Assembly (NCBI GenBank): GCA_051453625.1
Contig: JBOZIK010000001.1
Span: 273,073,768 to 273,137,767, forward strand
Direction of reading: 5' to 3'
Length of the DNA stretch: 64,000 bases
DNA from: Welwitschia mirabilis
Taxonomy: Eukaryota > Gnetophyta > Gnetopsida > Welwitschiales
Under the pieces are notes generated by a model. It searched no databases, was not told the DNA's origin, and worked only from the letters and a program-made list of their open reading frames with translations. The translations under genes were made by a program, and so were the position numbers. This document shows, in pieces, positions 49,243 to 61,160 of this stretch (the stretch's first letter is position 1; the number at the start of each line of letters is the position of its first letter).

Positions 49243-50497
49243 ATCATAGTGTAAATTTGTATAATCTTTAAGTTCTTAGGTAAAACCTATAAATCACAAT
49301 GCTTATAGAAAAGCACACACTAGTATAAATTGGAGCTAATCCAAATGTCATAATTTGTTGAAGGCACTATACTAGAAGTCATAAAATTGATTTCACAAAT
49401 TAATTTTAGTATTTTTCCTTTAGTAAATGAAAATATAAAAAATTCAAATGGAATGCAAGATTAATGATGATGAAATGCAAATGTATGAAATGTAAGTATA
49501 ATGAGTTTATTTGAATTCCAATCCTTTTGTCACAAGAATCAACCCTTGTAACTTAGATCAATTAGGAGGAGCTATCACTTATCCTTAATTAATATAATCT
49601 ATAAGATATACCAAACAAAATGTAAATAAATGCAAATATGAAAATGGAATGAAATGAAATGTAAAATCTAAATTAATAATTATCAACCTTAATAAAGTTT
49701 TTTCTTATAATCTAGATAAACTATGAAATTGTCATTCAATCATAATCAAATTAAACCATAGGAGAGGTTCACATAATAGAAGTAAAAAGAGTTTTTGTAT
49801 TAATCATTAATTAACATTCACTTACAAATAAAGTAGTAGCATCTCAATAGAGGATAATCAACCCAACACTAAGGAAATCTTCTCTCTATAGCTAATGAAT
49901 GGACCTCTTATCCTTTAATCTTCCATCATAAGAATATCTAGTACAAAATTATGGAAATGGAAGTGAAGGAAAAAGAGGGTATTTATAGTTTTACATTGAA
50001 GTTATAGAAGCAAAACCCTAGAAGTTTGAGAAGAAATCTTAGCAATCCACATCATTTGTATGACCCCATTATAAAGATAATTTACTTTCACTCATACAAA
50101 ATAGTTGTTGTCCTGTCTATCATGGGGATTACACCAGGAATGATATTTCATAAGAAGAGGTAAGACGTCATCTTTAAACCCCATAGTTAACTCTACAGCT
50201 TTAGTTCATATTAGCAGTACTATCATCCTTACTGTTGTGAAGATGAAAAAGGGAATGATAGACCTATTTATCTTTTTAGCTTAAGCGAAATTAATCTTAT
50301 CCATTATTGATCTTTCCTTTAAAACATGAAGTATTAGAATATGCATGAAATGCTTGCAAATATACTAATAATTGCATGTTTCAGTGATCATCCTGTGAAT
50401 TCTTTATAAACATTAGAATTACATCTAAACATGTATAAATGTCCTATAAAAGTACCCAAAATATTCTATCAAATTCATACAAATTAGCATTGCAACA
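49243..50497 (-). repeat. 3' LTR of E4
   Basis: On the minus strand it begins TGTTGCAATGC at 50497 after a purine-biased tract. It contains a TATAAATACC promoter-like box near 49984, then a GATGGAAGATTAAAGGATAA block like the GACAAGAGATCAAAGGGTTA block of E1. Its end resembles the other family LTRs (TATACTAGTGTGTG near 49320). The end at 49243 is approximate. Confidence 0.75.
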
Positions 50498-52820
50498 TAA
50501 CCTTCTATTTAATCTTGTCAGTCCCTCAAAGTAAGTAACCAACAATATTATATGCTAATTTAACCAAGATAACTAGTAACTAGTAAAAATGTAAATTGAA
50601 TTTAAAAATATTTACCATATAGGAATAGACATCAAAAAGTAATTAAATAATATAATACCTCTATAGGATGCATAATAGATATGTTTTCCTACATGTCATC
50701 TAGATTACAATGGGGAGAATAATATTTGTAAAATCAGAATGAATGCTCGATGCTCATAATATGATTATCAAAAAAATATAAGTACTAAAATCTTCATTAG
50801 TTCTCTACTTAAAACATTTAACACATCATAAGATAATTATTAAATGTTATACATAATAATTGTCATAAGGTATAATAACGACAATCCAAAAAATGACAAT
50901 ATCATACATAATTAAAGTAATAATAACTAAAAATAATGTGTATGAATGAATCAAAGAGTTTAAAAGTACAATTTACAAGAGTGACAACGAATAATAATCA
51001 TAATATTACTTCCTTATCCATGATCTTCTAAATTTTGTAAATCATACCTATAGGAAAACTTTGTAATTTTGCTACTATGATCTTACTAGATAATGTTTAT
51101 GACCAAAATTATATAAGAATATGAAATCATTCCCAAATAATTCATATCATAAGCATGTAATGTGAAAGCTCAAAAAGGATTCTTAAAATTAAAATTTTTT
51201 CTCAATATCTCAAAAGTAGCTGAGGAAAATGTCCTTCCTCCTCCATAGGTAACCAATATCTCCTAGATTGCAATAGTGTTAAAAATACTATTGTCATATT
51301 CCTTATTGTATGGATGATAAATGTGAGACAATGCTCAATAAAGGATATTTTTGAAAAATATTAAAGATTAGAAAATGTTAGATAAGCAAGGGTAGCAATA
51401 GTCAAGCATCAGAAAATAATTAGAAAGTTAGGAAAGATGATTAAAAGTGAATAATCAACCTAAAAAATAATGATCATGTTGAAAAGATATGAAAGTGAGA
51501 ATGACTTAAGGAGAAAAGATTAGGACCATAATAATGCACTAAGTATAAATAAGAAATTCTTAGAGGTAGATGGAAAAAACTCTTAAATATTCCTAAACTC
51601 AGTAAGCATATATAAAGTAGAAAACTAAAACTCAAAAGACAAATTATCATCATCAATTATCAAAAAGTACTAAAAGAAAAACAACCCTTATGAATAAAAA
51701 CTACAAGTAATATCAACAAGGAACTACTAAATGATTCAATCCAAATTATTATTTTGAAAAGTGTGAAAATGACTTTGAAAAGCCTAATAAAATAGTTAAA
51801 GTAAAAAAAAAAAAAGAAATAACTGGAAGCATAAAGAAGATTATTTACCTATCCTAAATTCTAACCTAACAAATTACCTTGGTAAAAATCATAAAACCAC
51901 TTAATTAGCAATGCATAATAGTATGTAAAAACTCATTAAAATACCATTTAAATAGGCAAGATTATAATGATGTTAAATATATCTAATATTATTAAATAAT
52001 ATATGATAAGATTAAAATATACTCAAACATATACTCACTAGCTCATACACTAAAATAATACTATAATTTAAAAAAGTAGAATGATCATATAGAAGTACTG
52101 TATACAAAATGAGTCTCCAAAACAAGTAATACCTTTAATGATACTAGGAGCATTACTAGTCCCATAACATCTAAATGAAAAGTTATTTATCCATGATGAA
52201 AGAAGTGCAACCACTATCAGAGGAGTAAGGACCCATATAGCATGGTTAACTAACCTTCCAATGAAGTTTTCTTAGCTTTATTCTACCAAAGTTTCCTCTC
52301 AAAAAAATTTGCCTTAGTGCATTTGTGGTAGGACATAATAGTTTATTTAAAAAATGATAAGTTCTTTTCTTCATTTCTTTCCCTTTTTTTTATTTTTTTA
52401 AAAAGTAAAAATCCCCACATGATCAAGTACTTATAAGGATAAGAGTAAAGTAATGAGATGAGAAATAAGTAAGAGAATGTACAAATAACTAAAGGCTCAT
52501 ACCATTAAAAGAGAACAAAATATCCAAGGCATCTTCCTTCTAAATAAAGTTCATAGACATATGAATGTCTTAAAATTGAATGAATCCAATCTTATTAGTT
52601 TGAAATACCCAAGTAAGAGATTACTAATCATGGTAAGTTTATAAACTAATGCATAAGTCAAGCTAAAGATGTTAAAGTAATAGGATGATCTCAACTTAAG
52701 GAATTAGCTAAGAAAGAATTTAGACGATGGTAGGAGGAGAGTCCTCCTCATTCAGAGGGGCTTCTAAGACAACTACTTCTATCATGTTTAATGTTTGATT
52801 CATAGATGACTTATAAATTT
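50498..52820 (-). other. 3' non-coding region of E4
   Basis: 50498-51200 matches 47643-48425. On the minus strand, 52780-52500 matches E1 690-960 and E2 57950-58200, with the GAAGCCCCTCTGAATGAGGA block near 52760. No coding is seen, apart from a 60-aa minus-strand open stretch at 51656-51474 that I do not consider real. Confidence 0.65.
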
Positions 52821-53194
52821 TTAACCTTTATCTATTAACTTTTTAAATTCCTTAGTATTTGGATCTAAGATTTTAACTAAGCCATTAAGATGTTCTTTCT
52901 CTATAAGATAAGTACCTATCTATTTAAAGGTTAACTTGTTATGTAAAACATGCACTTAGGTATTGTATAAAAGAACCAGTTGATAAAGATCAAATTACTT
53001 ATGGATTATCTTATTGTCATGTTTAAACTTAGTTTGGGCTCTATGAATGAGTTAATGATGTATGACATGTGTATGCCTTTTGTCTTAATGATTAAGTTAG
53101 ACTAATCGAGTCTTAAGATTTTTGTTGAATTTCACAAGACCAAATTAATGGAGGAAACAATAGGAGTTATACCAAATATCAAATGGTAATACAT
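52820..53194 (-). pseudogene. integrase C-terminal part of E4
   Basis: On the minus strand from 53194 the frame continues the integrase that stops at 61161. Near 53040 a segment has RAQTKFKHDNKII (family YKxKTKxxHDKxI). VLLYNT, then KLTFKWIGTYLIEK near 52985-52905, correspond to the LLYNSRLKLFPGKLKSRWxGPY C-terminal stretch. Frameshifts and stops are present. Confidence 0.8.
53190..53194. repeat. left target-site duplication of E2
   Basis: TACAT at 53190-53194 corresponds to GACAT at 61161-61165, a 5-bp duplication with one mismatch, flanking E2 inside the E4 integrase. Confidence 0.7.
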
Positions 53195-54288
53195 TATTGC
53201 ATTACCAATTTATGATTATTTGATGGGTTTTTATCAATTGTTTTATAAGACATTTACACAAGATTAGGTGCAAATCTGAGGATTTTAGAGAACTAATATA
53301 AGATCTTGGAAATATACAATTATTACCTAGATTTGATGCATTTAAGGCACATTCTGATACACAAAGCCTTGGAAGAAGATTATTGTCAGAAAGGCTAGTT
53401 TCTCCTTTACAAAAAAATCATAGAAGACCATCATCCCCTCTATCATCCCTATGTCAGGTAGGATGATGACACTATTAGTTGCTGACATAGATGACTAGAT
53501 CATTACTGAGTCATCATTCTAAGTCACCTTTTATAATGAGCTATCATCTCCCATGTCATTCGGATGATAGTTAGGATGATACTAATATTTAACTAACTCT
53601 GATAGTTAAACCTTGACCATTTTATCTATTTCTTATTTGTAAAAGAGCATGTTTTTGAAGTACCTTCTTCTATCATTTTCTATTATGTCTTATTATAAAT
53701 AAGTTTCCCTTTGACTTTCCTTCTCATCTTTATTACATCAGAAATACTCATGATAGGAGATCAAAGGGTGGAAGATCCATCTCAAGTATTATAAAAAGAC
53801 ATTTTTTTGATGGAGGGCTATGCATCCTCCACTAAAGCCCAACTATTTTGTAACCTAAATGTTATTACCTTTTCTAAAAATAAAACTCTATTTTCTTTAT
53901 TGCATATTAGTTTGTCTGATGATCCTTATGGTTTATATTGCTCTTGATCTGGTGATAATTTGTTGGGTAATATAGATCATCAAGAGTGACTTTTGTTAAG
54001 GCTAAAAGAGGTAGCTTAGGATCCTTTGCATTTGCATTTAAATTAGATCAATTATTCATTTGCATTATATATTCAATTTCTTCTTGCATCATTATTTAGT
54101 TCTAGTTCCAATTTAATTTCTTTGCAAAAAGCACTCCAAGTTTTATCTCATAGTATTTAATGAAAATCTGACATTTGAGTCAACTCCTACTCATACTAGT
54201 GTGTTGTGTAGTGTGAAAAATCTATCTTATTTTATAAATGATAGAATTCCTTTGAATATAAACACTTGCATAAATACATGCCATAATA
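53195..54288 (+). repeat. 5' LTR of E2
   Basis: It starts TATTGCATTACC (family TGTTGCATTACC) and ends CATAATA (family CAACA). 53466-54288 aligns base for base in length (823 bp) with 60338-61160. Near 53690-53705 a TTATAAATAAG box could be the promoter. Two TATCATCC/GGATGATA palindromic motifs lie at 53430-53475 and 53551-53585. Confidence 0.88.
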
Positions 54289-54291
54289 AAT

Positions 54292-54309
54292 TAGCATCAT
54301 TATTAGGAA
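54292..54309 (+). promoter_or_regulatory. primer-binding site of E2 (tRNA-Asp type, decayed)
   Basis: The bases TAGCATCATTATTAGGAA sit three bases after the LTR. Against TGGCGCCGTTGCCGGGGA every mismatch is a G-to-A or C-to-T transition, with no transversion. That pattern supports both identity and deamination-driven decay. Confidence 0.7.
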
Positions 54310-54482
54310 AGGCTATTGAAGAGCATGAGGATTATCATTATTTGGGTGAGTATATTAGATTTTTGTTTAGTTTTTTTTACTTATAGTGACATTGTATTTA
54401 ATTAAGAACTATAGGTTTTTGGTTTTTTATTTTATTTTAAGTTTCATTTTTAGTTTCAGTTATATATTAGAAAATAGTTTAT

Positions 54483-54745
54483 TATCCCCTTTGTCAACCC
54501 CATGATAAACTAGACAACAGTTTGCACTTTCTATTTCTGCTTTTATTTTTATTTTTGGATTTTCATTTGTATACAATAAAATTAGTCTCTATCATCTCCT
54601 TTATCATCTAGATAACTAGTGGATGATAGTTCTATTTTCTAAGTTTTTATCTTTCTATTTCAATTACTAATTCTGCTTTGATTTTTTGTTCCCTTTGTGT
54701 GTTATCCCTTCTATCGTTTCCATGATAGATAGGATAATAGTGTTA
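54483..54745 (+). repeat. three palindromic TATCATC/GATGATA motifs in the E2 leader
   Basis: Motifs of 35-45 bp lie at about 54483-54521, 54592-54636 and 54703-54745, each holding inverted halves such as TATCATC...GATGATAG. Related motifs occur in the E2 LTRs, the 3' region (57752-57895), E1 (4684-4724) and minus-strand E4 (50107-50142, 50220-50262). Confidence 0.65.
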
Positions 54746-55029
54746 TTTTTTTATCTATTTTTTATTGTTTTCTATTTTTAGGATGTTGTAATATGGTTAA
54801 TCCTAAGAAGAGATATTAGATAGAAATGTTGCTAATAGAAAGAAACATTAGAGAAGGTCTAGTAGACATCGAGAACAAATTGGAAAAGCAATCTCTAAGT
54901 ATACATAATCCTCCTTTTGAATTTATTTTTTCTAAATCAAATTTCCCTAATAAAATATTGTAGAAGGAGAAAATCAGTTTACAATGTTGAGTATCACCTA
55001 AAAGAAAAATAAGTTTTAGGACCTTCTAC

Positions 55030-55931
55030 CCTTAATTCTAATGTAAACATTACCCTTAGAGAATTACTAGTCAATAAGAAATAAGAGATTCAAGCCCCTT
55101 TTGATCTACTCCTAGGAGATGATGTTGAGCTTAAAAATTTAAATTCCTATCCAACTTTTAGTGGAGAAGATAATGAGACCCCCTTTAACTTATTGTAGAT
55201 ATTGAACAATTAATCCTTACCTCAGGAAATGAGAAGAAGAAAATTAGTAATAGAACATACATGTTAATCTTTCCCATGACGTTAAAAGGTAGAGCTTCAA
55301 ATTGGATAAAAACCATACATAACAAGCTTTAAAACTTGGAAAAAATTTCAAGAAAACTTTGTTGTGAGATTCATGAGTGAAAAAACCATGAGAAAAAGGA
55401 AAAAAAGGTAACAAACTTTTAATAAAAACCAAATAAAGATTATTCCTCCATATATGAATGTTTATTCATAGCAACCAACTCTAATCCAGTAGATGCTTTC
55501 TAATGAGAAGAACTAGTGAGTTACTTTTACAATGAATTAACTTCCATATAAAACAACTTGTATATTTCTCTTATGATGGAAATTTTATGAATCTTATAAT
55601 ATACAATGCCTAGACAAAATTAAAATAACTTGTGGAAGTTAGTTAAACTTAGCCAAACCCAAAAGAAAACCACATTGTTGGCCAAATCATTAAAGATTTA
55701 AATGAAGTAAAACAAAAAGAGGTAGAAAAAAATCCTGTAAATTTTATGAAAGACTTTACAACAACATCAAAGAAGTATGCAAAAATGATGTTAGATGCTA
55801 AATATACAACTGAGAGAAATGTTATGCCAACTTGTAATTTATGTAAGGATAATTCTCACATCACCAAAGACTGTCATCTTTTACCAACATACAAAGAAAA
55901 AATATATGAAGAATTTTGTGCTTTTAATTAA
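55030..55931 (+). pseudogene. gag of E2 with zinc knuckle
   Basis: Recognisable blocks are TLRELL near 55055, APFDLLLGDDVELKNLNSYP then TFSG near 55090-55165, and FKTWKKFQENFVVRFMSEKT near 55330-55385 (family TWxxxxxxFxxKFFPxxKT). The open stretch 55746-55931 ends gag with CNLCKDNSHITKDC at 55833-55874, a perfect CX2CX4HX4C zinc knuckle. Stops and frameshifts interrupt the middle. Gag packages element RNA; the knuckle binds nucleic acid. Confidence 0.85.
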
Positions 55932-56689
55932 ACATCTCAAAACTTTCAAAATCAAAATTAGTCATAATAAATATTTAATACTCATTTTTAAAACAACTCT
56001 CAATCTTTTATAAACTGATTTGATAACTCAAATTTCCTATCAAATTCATCCAACTTTCAACATTAAGATGATCAACTCACAAACTTTTTGGATGAAATGA
56101 GAAAAACACATGAAATAATAAATGCTAAACTTAATTAAATGTCCTTTAACAAATAATGCTAGCAAACCAAAGACCTTAAGGAACATTAGCTATACAACAT
56201 TCATCCAATCCTAATGAAATAAGAAAAGACTATAGGGTTGTAATAAGAAATGGATAAGAAATAAACTCTACTCCATATGATCCTTCCACCTTTTAAAATA
56301 ACCTTAGAGATGAAAAAAAGAGAAAAACATGAAAATATTAAAAGATTATAACTTTCCTTTTGTTGATAAAATGAAAAATAAAAATTCTTCATAACAACAA
56401 CTAAATACCCCTTAGCTTGATAGGCTTCATAATAATTCAACTTTTAATGAACATCTTAAAGCCTTAATAAAAAACATACCCTTTTAAAAGTTATTACAAT
56501 AAAATCTGGGGTACTTAAAACTGTGGAAAGACTTGATAAGAAGAAAACGAAAATGAGTTATTCCTAGTATAGTATTTCTAGTCAAATTCCTTACAAATTT
56601 AGTGTTACTAAAAATCACTAAAATTTAAATATATAGGGGTAGAAATGGTAAATGTCACACTAGAGGGAACAAAAGATTATAAAATCCTT
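55932..56689 (+). other. E2 linker between gag and protease
   Basis: Only short broken frames are visible. A stretch near 56490-56550 may be the pre-protease linker (KSGVLKTVERLDKKKTK). Nothing else is recognised. Confidence 0.45.
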
Positions 56690-57224
56690 AATTAACATCA
56701 AAGTAAGTGTTAACATAATGCCACTACACATTTGGAAGAGACTTGGATTGGAGGATAGAATAAAGACTACTCTAGTTGTATTAGAATTAGCTAACACTTT
56801 AGTTAATAAATCTTTAGGTGTCATCAAAGATTTGGAAATTAAAATTGAAGAGTATTATGATACAAAAGATGTAATTATTATAAAACTTGAACATAATAGA
56901 GAATACCCTTTACTTCTAAGATAAGCCTTTTACGCAACAACCCATTCCATCATTGACACAAGGGCTAGAACAATGAAATGTCACTTTAAAAATAGAACAT
57001 TTATAATTAAAGTCTTTAAGGCAATAGAAAAAGACCTAGGTAATGATGAAATGGAGATTAAAGATAACATCAAATCAACTTTATTCATCCAACATCATTC
57101 CCTTAAAAAAAGAGAGTCCATGTTACGTGATTCCATACTTTATCATGACCCACTTGAGGTTAAGAATAAAGAAACTAATGGTACATCCAACTTTAAGAAT
57201 GAAGAAGTAAAACATTTAGATTGA
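56690..57224 (+). pseudogene. aspartic protease of E2, catalytic site lost
   Basis: From 56718 the frame gives MPLHIWKRLGLEDRIKTT, then LANTLVNKSLGVIKDLEIKI and REYPLLLR. These match the gypsy protease pattern xMPLxIxKxLGLxxxxxTT, LADRSxxxPxGIxEDVxVKV and PIILGRPFLAT. The residues before NIMPL, normally DxGASV, read NIKVSV, so the catalytic Asp is replaced by Asn (a G-to-A change). The open stretch 56973-57224 continues with MKCHFKNRTFIIKVFKAIEK and an acidic tail. No reverse transcriptase follows. Confidence 0.85.
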
Positions 57225-58347
57225 AAAGAAGTTCAATTTCTAAATTCCCACCTTGACGAAGATTATCCACTACTTATTAAAAATCATAATTTAAATTTGA
57301 ATCTTCAAAACTTTTTTAGTGGACTTGAACATATTTTTCCTTGTAAAAATGAAAACAAAATCTTGCAATCAATGAAAATCTTTTACCAGAGTTACAATTA
57401 CTCTTCCCTTTGACTTTTAAAATTTGTGCTTTCATATGGTATTATAATGTTTTATCCATTACTCCTCTCTTCATCAAATTGATTTTACTTATAAATAATG
57501 GTAAACCTTTTATGTTTTATTAATTGGTAAACTTTTAGTTTGAACCTTATTTCTCTGAATGAAAGAAACATCTTGAGACTATCTAATTAGATAATTCTTT
57601 GTTCTTTCTTTCTCAATAAAAAGTGTGAGTTAAATTTGAATAAAAATTTTTTATTTTGATTTTTTTAATGAGTTTAACTCTTTTATTATTTTTAATTTCT
57701 ATTTTTAATTTTTACTTTGTGTTTTTGTTGTTGCAAAAATAATGAATTGTCTCATCTATTGTTCCCATGATAAACAGGATGATAGTCTTTACTATTAATT
57801 TTTCCATTCTAATTTTTCCTCAAATTTCTTATTTTATATTCCTTTTCTTATCTCTTTCATCCTCTTGTCATCTAGATGATGAGTAGAATAATTTTCAGTT
57901 AATAAATAATTTAATTCTCTATTATTTTAAAGAAAATACATGTTGATGACTCTATTGAGATTTCTAACTTGAGTGCTTAAGAATTTTAGGAAGATAATGA
58001 ATAAATTTTGGAATTACATAAGTAAACCATTTGAATTTTCTCTTTTCTTTATTATGGCATTACTTAATCATAATTCAAACATGATTTATGTATTTCTTTC
58101 CATGACTAGTCTTTTGACTTGGGCATTTTTAATGGTAAAATTAGATTCACCCCATCTTAAGACATTCGTATGTCTATGAACTTTAGTTTGAAAGAATATT
58201 TTTTTCTTTTTTTGATGTTTTCCTTAATGGTGAAAAGGTATTATATTTTTTAAAGGTATTCTTTTTTGTCTTAATTTTATGACTTTCACATTTGTCTTTG
58301 GAATGTTTAGTCATGTGAATATTTCTTTTTTAATTGTGTGTGTGTGT

Positions 58348-58429
<82 letters not shown>

Positions 58430-59564
58430 NNNNNNNNNNNNNNNNNNNNNNNNNNNNNNNNNNNNNNNNNNNNNNNNGAGAGAGAGAGAGAGAGAGAGAG
58501 AGAAATAATGCCATGATATCTTCTATTTATAATATTTCAAAAACATGACTATCATAATGTCCTATCACAAGTACACTAGGCCAAATATTTCCAAGAGAAG
58601 CCTTTGGAAGTGTGATATGATAGATGTGAAAACTCCACTGGGAGGCCAGTTGGCCATGCTTCTCATGTTCTTACTTTTATAACTATGGTTGTACTTCACT
58701 TATCATGGATAATAAAGTTGTAATAAGATTTGAGGCTATGAGATAAGTGGTGTTCTTGGTATCATCAGAGACATTGCTTATTTCCTAGACTCTTATTCTT
58801 TCCACATGATCATTTCATTTCTTGAGATTTAGATGTTTATTTTAAGATGATGATAGATGAGTTCATTTTTAAACAATTCTTTGATTTGATCATTTATTGT
58901 TTAAAGCATTTTATCTTTAGCATCATCATAAGCACTACATTATCAAATAGAATTTTTTAAAAATTAAGTTATGCATACTTGAAGTCAAGTGATGTTATGA
59001 TTTCTTTCATAGGAGTCTTCTAGGCTAAAATGTCAGATAGGTAAGCTATATTTTGTTTATGTTACCTTATGTGCATTCTTTCTATTTTATTTTGTTGTTT
59101 AGTTAGTTATTTCAAAGTCATTTTAGTATTTTCTTATCATGTTCAAAAGTTTTCAATAAAAATTGATTTCTTACTTAGATGAGCGTTCTTAATAATTATT
59201 TTTAGTTATTTTAGAGTTTTTTTTAACACTGTTCATAATCCTTTTGTGATAAAAACATTGCTTTCATTATCCGACTATTTTATTCATCTATATTTTTCAA
59301 ATCTGACATTGCTTTCCTCTAATTTGTACTTTATTTCTATTGTTCTACAAATTCAAATATATCCATCATGTGCCTTCTCACTTCTATTTACTTTTTCTTA
59401 CTTTATTTTTTAATACAGGACATATTACTTTTCTTAGGAAGGGATGGAACCCATATTCATGGCTCATTTTCACAAATGTTTAAGTTATTTTAGAGATTTC
59501 TGATGCAAAATTTTAAAATTTTCATACACATTATACATTACATGTTCTTTTATTATGAGATGTG
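57225..59564 (+). other. E2 3' non-coding region
   Basis: By about 57950 the sequence aligns with E1 760-2000. Palindromic motifs lie at about 57752-57790 and 57852-57895. No pol sequence is present. The open stretch 57973-58179 is in a region also conserved in E1 but is not kept open there, so I do not call it a gene. Confidence 0.7.
58337..58503 (+). repeat. (GT)n and (GA)n microsatellites around a gap
   Basis: GT repeats with a TATG and a GAGAG interruption run 58337-58429. After the gap, GAGA repeats run 58478-58502. The equivalent place in E1 (1080-1125) is a plain A/G-rich run, so the microsatellite expanded in this copy. Confidence 0.9.
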
Positions 59565-60337
59565 NNNNNNNNNNNNNNNNNNNNNNNNNNNNNNNNNNNN
59601 NNNNNNNNNNNNNNNNNNNNNNNNNNNNNNNNNNNNNNNNNNNNNNNNNNNNNNNNNNNNNNNNNNNNNNNNNNNNNNNNNNNNNNNNNNNNNNNNNNNN
59701 NNNNNNNNNNNNNNNNNNNNNNNNNNNNNNNNNNNNNNNNNNNNNNNNNNNNNNNNNNNNNNNNNNNNNNNNNNNNNNNNNNNNNNNNNNNNNNNNNNNN
59801 NNNNNNNNNNNNNNNNNNNNNNNNNNNNNNNNNNNNNNNNNNNNNNNNNNNNNNNNNNNNNNNNNNNNNNNNNNNNNNNNNNNNNNNNNNNNNNNNNNNN
59901 NNNNNNNNNNNNNNNNNNNNNNNNNNNNNNNNNNNNNNNNNNNNNNNNNNNNNNNNNNNNNNNNNNNNNNNNNNNNNNNNNNNNNNNNNNNNNNNNNNNN
60001 NNNNNNNNNNNNNNNNNNNNNNNNNNNNNNNNNNNNNNNNNNNNNNNNNNNNNNNNNNNNNNNNNNNNNNNNNNNNNNNNNNNNNNNNNNNNNNNNNNNN
60101 NNNNNNNNNNNNNNNNNNNNNNNNNNNNNNNNNNNNNNNNNNNNNNNNNNNNNNNNNNNNNNNNNNNNNNNNNNNNNNNNNNNNNNNNNNNNNNNNNNNN
60201 NNNNNNNNNNNNNNNNNNNNNNNNNNNNNNNNNNNNNNNNNNNNNNNNNNNNNNNNNNNNNNNNNNNNNNNNNNNNNNNNNNNNNNNNNNNNNNNNNNNN
60301 NNNNNNNNNNNNNNNNNNNNNNNNNNNNNNNNNNNNN

Positions 60338-61160
60338 CTATGACACTATTAGTTACTGATATGAATGGCTGAATCACTATTAAGTTGTCATTTTGAGTCA
60401 TATTTTATAATGAACTCTCATCCCTCATGTTGTCTAGATCATAGTTAGGATGATATTGACATGTAATCTACTCTAACATTCAACTCTTAACTGTTTCATT
60501 TTTTTCTTATTATTAAAAGAGCATGTTTTTGGAGTTCCTTCTTCTATCATTTTCTATTATGTCTTGTTATAAATAAGTCCCCTTTTAACTCTCCTTCTTA
60601 TCTTCATTGCATTAGAAATTCTCATGACAGAAGATTGAAGGATGACAGTCCATCTTGAGTATTGCAAAAAGATGTTCCTTTAGTGGAGGGCTATGCATTA
60701 TCCATTGAATCTTTACTATTTTATAACCCAGATGTTGTTACCTTTTCTTAATATAAAACTCTATTTTATTTATTGCATATTAGTTTGTTTGATAATCCTT
60801 ATGAATTATGTTGCCCTTGATCTAGTAACAATTTTTTGGGTATAGATAATCAAGGGCAGCCTTTGTTAAGGCTAAAAGAAAGTATCTTAGGATTATTTGC
60901 ATTTATATTAAGATTAGATTGCATCTTCATTTACATTACATATTTTCTTTCTTTCTTGCATCATTATTTAGTCTTGGTTCCCATTTACTTTCTCTGCAAA
61001 AAGCAATCCAAGTCTTATCTAATAGTCTTTAATAAAAATCTGACATTTATGTTAACTCCTACTGATACTAGTGGGTTGTATTATATGAGAAATATATTTT
61101 ATTTTATAAATGATAGAATCCCTTAGAATATAAACACTTGCATATGTACACACTGCAATA
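60338..61160 (+). repeat. 3' LTR of E2 (visible part)
   Basis: It aligns with 53466-54288. Shared blocks are GACACTATTAGTT, GAGCATGTTTTTG, TAAAACTCTATTTT and the near-terminal ATAAACACTTGCATA. It ends TGCAATA at 61160, followed by the target duplication GACAT. By length its start should lie near 60067, inside the gap. Confidence 0.88.

Larger units (their letters stand above)
53195..61160 (+). mobile_element. Ty3/gypsy element E2, RT-less gag-protease derivative
   Basis: Complete in outline: 5' LTR 53195-54288, primer site 54292-54309, gag about 55030-55930, protease about 56690-56990, long 3' region, and 3' LTR ending at 61160. After the protease the sequence passes within roughly 300-700 bp into the same 3' non-coding region that follows integrase in E1. 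RT, RNase H and integrase are absent. The layout fits gag-only non-autonomous elements (TR-GAG type), which depend on enzymes from related copies such as E4. Gaps at 58430-58477 and 59565-60337 do not fall where RT would sit. Confidence 0.85.
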
